Shown here: piece after piece, positions 29,570 to 32,293 of the stretch
Numbering within the stretch: the first letter of the stretch is position 1
Layout: the number at the start of each line of letters is the position of its first letter
Source of the DNA: Goodfellowiella coeruleoviolacea
GTDB taxonomy: Bacteria; Actinomycetota; Actinomycetes; Mycobacteriales; Pseudonocardiaceae
Direction: 5' to 3'
Assembly: GCF_024171785.1 (NCBI RefSeq)
Contig: NZ_JAMTCK010000034.1
Span: forward strand, 6,227 to 38,519
Length of the DNA stretch: 32,293 nt
Made by a program: the position numbers and the translations under genes
The notes under the pieces: generated by a model
What the model was told of the DNA's origin: nothing
The model's database searches: none
The model's input: only the letters and a program-made list of their open reading frames with translations

Positions 29570-32293
29570 TCACGGCCTGCCCAGCTCCTTCTGGATGAAC
29601 GCGAGGATCTCGGTGGCCGAGGCGGCACGCAGGTGCTCGGCGACCGCGTCCCGCTCGTGCGCCTGGGGCAGGGGACGCAGCCGGGCGGTCAGCGTGTCCA
29701 GCCGCGCCGACACCGCCGAGCGGGTGTGCTCGTCGACCGCGCTCGCGGCGAGCGCGGCCTCCAGTCGCTCCACCTGGCCCACCAGGTCGGTGACCGGTGG
29801 GACCGGCTCCTCCGGCTCGACCTCGGCCCGCACGTGCGCCGCGACCGCCTGTGGGGTGGGGAAGTCGAAGACCAACGTGGTGGGCAGCCGCAGGCCGGTG
29901 ACCGCGGACAGCCGGTTGCGCAGTTCGACGGCGGTGAGCGAGTCGAACCCGATCTCCAGGAACGCCTGCTCCGGCTTGACCGCGCTGGGCGAGGCAACGC
30001 CCAGCACGCCGGCCACCTCGGCACGCACCAGGTCGAGGACGATCCGATCCCGCTCCGCCTCGGGCGCGGCAGCCAACCGCTGTCCCAGCGGTCGGGGCGC
30101 GCTCGGCCGGCGGGCCGGCACCCGCACGATGTCGCGCAACAGCGGCGGGATCTCGGCCAGCCGGGAGGCCGCCGTCTCCAGGCGCACCGGGAGCTGCACC
30201 GCCCGGTCAGCGCGGAGCGCGGCGTCGAACAGCGCCAGTCCCTGCGGTGCGGACAGCGGCAGCACCCCGGACCGGGACAGCCGGGCCAGGTCGGTGCCGG
30301 CCAGGTGGCTGGTCATCGTGCTGGCCTCGGCCCACAGCCCCCAGGCCAGGGAGTGCGCTGGCAGGCCAGCGGCCCGCCGCTGCTGGGCCAGCGCGTCGAG
30401 GAACGCGTTGGCCGCCGCGTAACTCGCCTGCCCCGCCGTGCCCAGCGTGCCGGCCGCGGAGGAGAACAGCACGAAGGCAGCGAGGTCCAGGTCACGGGTC
30501 AGCTCGTGGAGGTGCCAGGCGGCGTCCACCTTGGGCCGCAACACCTCGGCCATCCGCTCCGGGGTCAGGGTGGACACCACCGCGTCAGCCAGCACCCCGG
30601 CGGTGTGCACCACCGCGGTCAGCGGCTGGTCAGCCGGAATACCGGCCAGCAGTGCCGCGAGCGCGGCCCGATCGGCCACGTCGATCGCGACCAGCCGCGG
30701 ACTCGCTCCCAACGCGCGCAGTTCCGCCACCAGCTCCTCAGCGCCCTCGGCTGCCGGCCCCCGCCGGCTAGCCAACAGCAGGTGCCGAACCCCGTACGCG
30801 GTGACGAGGTGGCGCGCGAACAACCGGCCCAGGGTGCCCGTCGCACCCGTGACCAACACGGTTCCCGCTGGGTCGAGAGCCGGGGCTGGGCCGCTCGCGG
30901 CAGCCTCGGCCCTGGTCAGCACGGGGACGTGCGCGCTCCCGTCACGCAGGGCCAGCTGGTTCTCAGTCGAAGCCAGGGCGGCGGGCAGCGCGGCGACCGA
31001 GCGGTCCGGGTCAGCCAGGTCGACCAGGACGAACCGGCCGGGGTGCTCGGTCTGGGCGGAGCGGACCAGGCCCCACACCGCGGCGCCGACGAGGTCGACC
31101 GCGTCGCTGTCCGCCGGAACACCGGTCGCGCCTCGGGTCACCACGACCAGCCGGGACGACTCCAGCCGTGGCTGGCTCACCCAGGCCCGCACCACGGCGA
31201 GGATCTGCTCGGTCGCCGCCCGCACCGCCGCGGTGACCGCACCGCTTCCGTCCACAGTGGAGTCGATCGGGGTCAGCACGACGTCGGGAACGGTGTCCGC
31301 GGCCAACAGCGCGTCCAGATCCGGGTAGTGGACGGCGTTGGTGATCGCGGCCAGGTGGCCGGGCCCACCGAGCACGGCGAGCGTGGTGGGTACGAGGCCG
31401 TCGATGTCTTCGGTCTTCCGCCACGACAACCAGAACAGCGAGTCGCGGCGCGAAGTCGCGCCCGACGCGAACTGGGCCGGGGAGAAGGGCCGCAGCACCA
31501 GTGACGCCACCGAGAGCACCGGCTGCCCGAACTCGTCGGCGACCGAGAGCGCCACGGCCTCGGGGCCGACCGGGGAGACCCGCACCCGCAACCGCGCCGC
31601 GCCCACCGCGTGCGAGGCAGCTCCCACCCAGGAGAACGGCAGCCGAGATGTCCCCTCCCCGGGGAAGAACTCGCCGAGCCGCACCGCGTGGGCAGCGGCG
31701 TCCAGCAGCGCCGGGTGCACCGCGAACCGTTCCGGTGCCGGCAGATCCACCTCGGGCAGCCGCACCTCCGCGTAGACCTCGGTCGCCTGGGTCAGCCCTG
31801 GCCCGGACTGCTCACGACGCCACGCCCGGGTCAGCCCCTGGAAGGCGGGGCCGTAGTCGTAGCCGTCGCGGGCCGCATCCGGGTAGAAGTCCGCCAGGTC
31901 GACCTCGACCGCACCAACCGGCGGCCACTGCTGGTCCAGCCAGACCGGGTCAGCCTCGGCACCAGCCGGCACCGCGTCAGCGACCAGCACGCCACTGGCG
32001 TGGCAGGTCCAGTCTGGCTGGGCGGTGTCATCGTCCAGCCGGGAGAACAACTTCACCGAGCGGCGGCCCTCGCCATCCGCCGCGCCAACGCTCACCTGGA
32101 GCATGACACCGTCCTGTTCGGACAGCACCAGTGGTGACTCCAGTGTCAGCTCGTCAACCCCGGCACAACCGAGCTGGTGGCCGGCGTGCAGCACCAGGTC
32201 GAGCATGGCGGTGCCGGGGAGTAGGACGGTACCCAGCACGGCGTGATCAGCCAGCCACGGATGCGACCGCAACGACAACCGCCCGGTGAACAA
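29570..32293 (-). CDS. PKS-A: type I polyketide synthase, 3' part (DH-KR-ACP-docking), truncated at window edge
   Basis: The reading frame is open to the window edge, so the N-terminus (presumably KS and AT) lies outside; the first visible codon, TTG, is internal. Numbering from it, 907 residues are visible. Residues 1-272 are a dehydratase: [10 protein letters not shown] with catalytic His17, YGPAFQG (147-153), and Asp198 in HPALLD. Residues 285-705 are a ketoreductase without an enoylreductase insert: TGATGTLG, Lys588, Ser611/612, Tyr625, Asn629. The LDD position reads LAD (568-570) and there is no Trp eight residues before the Tyr, so it is B-type by the known fingerprints. With the DH this predicts an E-alkene. 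Residues 745-825 are an ACP (GFDSL, Ser785). Residues 835-907 form a helical C-terminal docking region that should meet PKS-B. All catalytic residues are intact. The stop is 46 nt before the PKS-B start. Confidence 0.97.
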   Translation of the reverse strand: MFTGRLSLRSHPWLADHAVLGTVLLPGTAMLDLVLHAGHQLGCAGVDELTLESPLVLSEQDGVMLQVSVGAADGEGRRSVKLFSRLDDDTAQPDWTCHASGVLVADAVPAGAEADPVWLDQQWPPVGAVEVDLADFYPDAARDGYDYGPAFQGLTRAWRREQSGPGLTQATEVYAEVRLPEVDLPAPERFAVHPALLDAAAHAVRLGEFFPGEGTSRLPFSWVGAASHAVGAARLRVRVSPVGPEAVALSVADEFGQPVLSVASLVLRPFSPAQFASGATSRRDSLFWLSWRKTEDIDGLVPTTLAVLGGPGHLAAITNAVHYPDLDALLAADTVPDVVLTPIDSTVDGSGAVTAAVRAATEQILAVVRAWVSQPRLESSRLVVVTRGATGVPADSDAVDLVGAAVWGLVRSAQTEHPGRFVLVDLADPDRSVAALPAALASTENQLALRDGSAHVPVLTRAEAAASGPAPALDPAGTVLVTGATGTLGRLFARHLVTAYGVRHLLLASRRGPAAEGAEELVAELRALGASPRLVAIDVADRAALAALLAGIPADQPLTAVVHTAGVLADAVVSTLTPERMAEVLRPKVDAAWHLHELTRDLDLAAFVLFSSAAGTLGTAGQASYAAANAFLDALAQQRRAAGLPAHSLAWGLWAEASTMTSHLAGTDLARLSRSGVLPLSAPQGLALFDAALRADRAVQLPVRLETAASRLAEIPPLLRDIVRVPARRPSAPRPLGQRLAAAPEAERDRIVLDLVRAEVAGVLGVASPSAVKPEQAFLEIGFDSLTAVELRNRLSAVTGLRLPTTLVFDFPTPQAVAAHVRAEVEPEEPVPPVTDLVGQVERLEAALAASAVDEHTRSAVSARLDTLTARLRPLPQAHERDAVAEHLRAASATEILAFIQKELGRP
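32199..32275 (-). repeat. 77-bp identical DH segment, intact copy in PKS-A
   Basis: Matches 16024-16100 exactly. Here the coding sequence upstream continues as normal DH (LFTGRL before SLRSHPW), showing what preceded the junction in an intact module. Confidence 0.9.

Noticed and set aside
29126-31504. Plus-strand open frame of 792 codons opposite PKS-A and PKS-B
   Set aside because: It crosses two well-supported genes on the other strand, is rich in Arg/Gly/Gln and shows no domain; it is a codon-bias shadow.
32291-32293. TTG at the window edge as the start of PKS-A
   Set aside because: It is the Leu codon of LFTGRL inside a DH domain, so the gene must continue beyond the window.

Overview
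The window lies inside a modular type I (cis-AT) polyketide synthase locus. It is strongly G+C-rich with typical actinomycete codon use: GAGGAGG-like ribosome sites, TTG starts and almost no TTA codons. I cannot name the genus or the product from this sequence. Every real gene is on the minus strand, so transcription and presumably biosynthesis run from high to low coordinates.

Five PKS genes follow one another with gaps of only 6 to 66 nt, which suggests a single operon with no internal promoter or terminator that I can see. In transcription order they are: PKS-A (29570-32293, cut by the window edge inside a DH; DH-KR-ACP plus docking tail); PKS-B (26242-29523; KS-AT-ACP, methylmalonyl type); PKS-C (18300-26198; KS-AT-ACP then KS-AT-KR-ACP, both malonyl type); PKS-D (2658-18233; KS-AT(truncated)-DH-KR-ACP, KS-AT-KR-ACP with methylmalonyl AT, and KS-AT-DH-ER-KR-ACP with malonyl AT); PKS-E (1-2651, running off the window; KS-AT, malonyl type). 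Chain transfer between proteins should use the C-terminal docking helices of one protein and the N-terminal coiled coil of the next.

Read colinearly, and as inference only, the segment built here is an E-alkene (PKS-A), then two unreduced ketones in a row (PKS-B, first module of PKS-C), then a hydroxyl set by an A-type KR (second module of PKS-C), a possible alkene (first module of PKS-D), a hydroxyl next to a methyl branch (second module) and a saturated unit (third module). The ketones plus the hydroxyl could close to a pyranone or hemiketal.

The most unusual feature is in the first module of PKS-D. Its acyltransferase stops about half way and runs in frame straight into the dehydratase at 16100/16101. 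It keeps the nucleophilic GHSQG serine but lacks the catalytic histidine, the substrate-specificity motif, the post-AT linker and the first strands of the DH. Other notable points are a triplicated malonyl-AT block, a duplicated methylmalonyl-AT half, one TTA codon in the 15.6-kb gene, and TTG start codons for PKS-C and PKS-E. No RNA genes, mobile elements, CRISPR arrays or intergenic stretches above 66 nt were seen.
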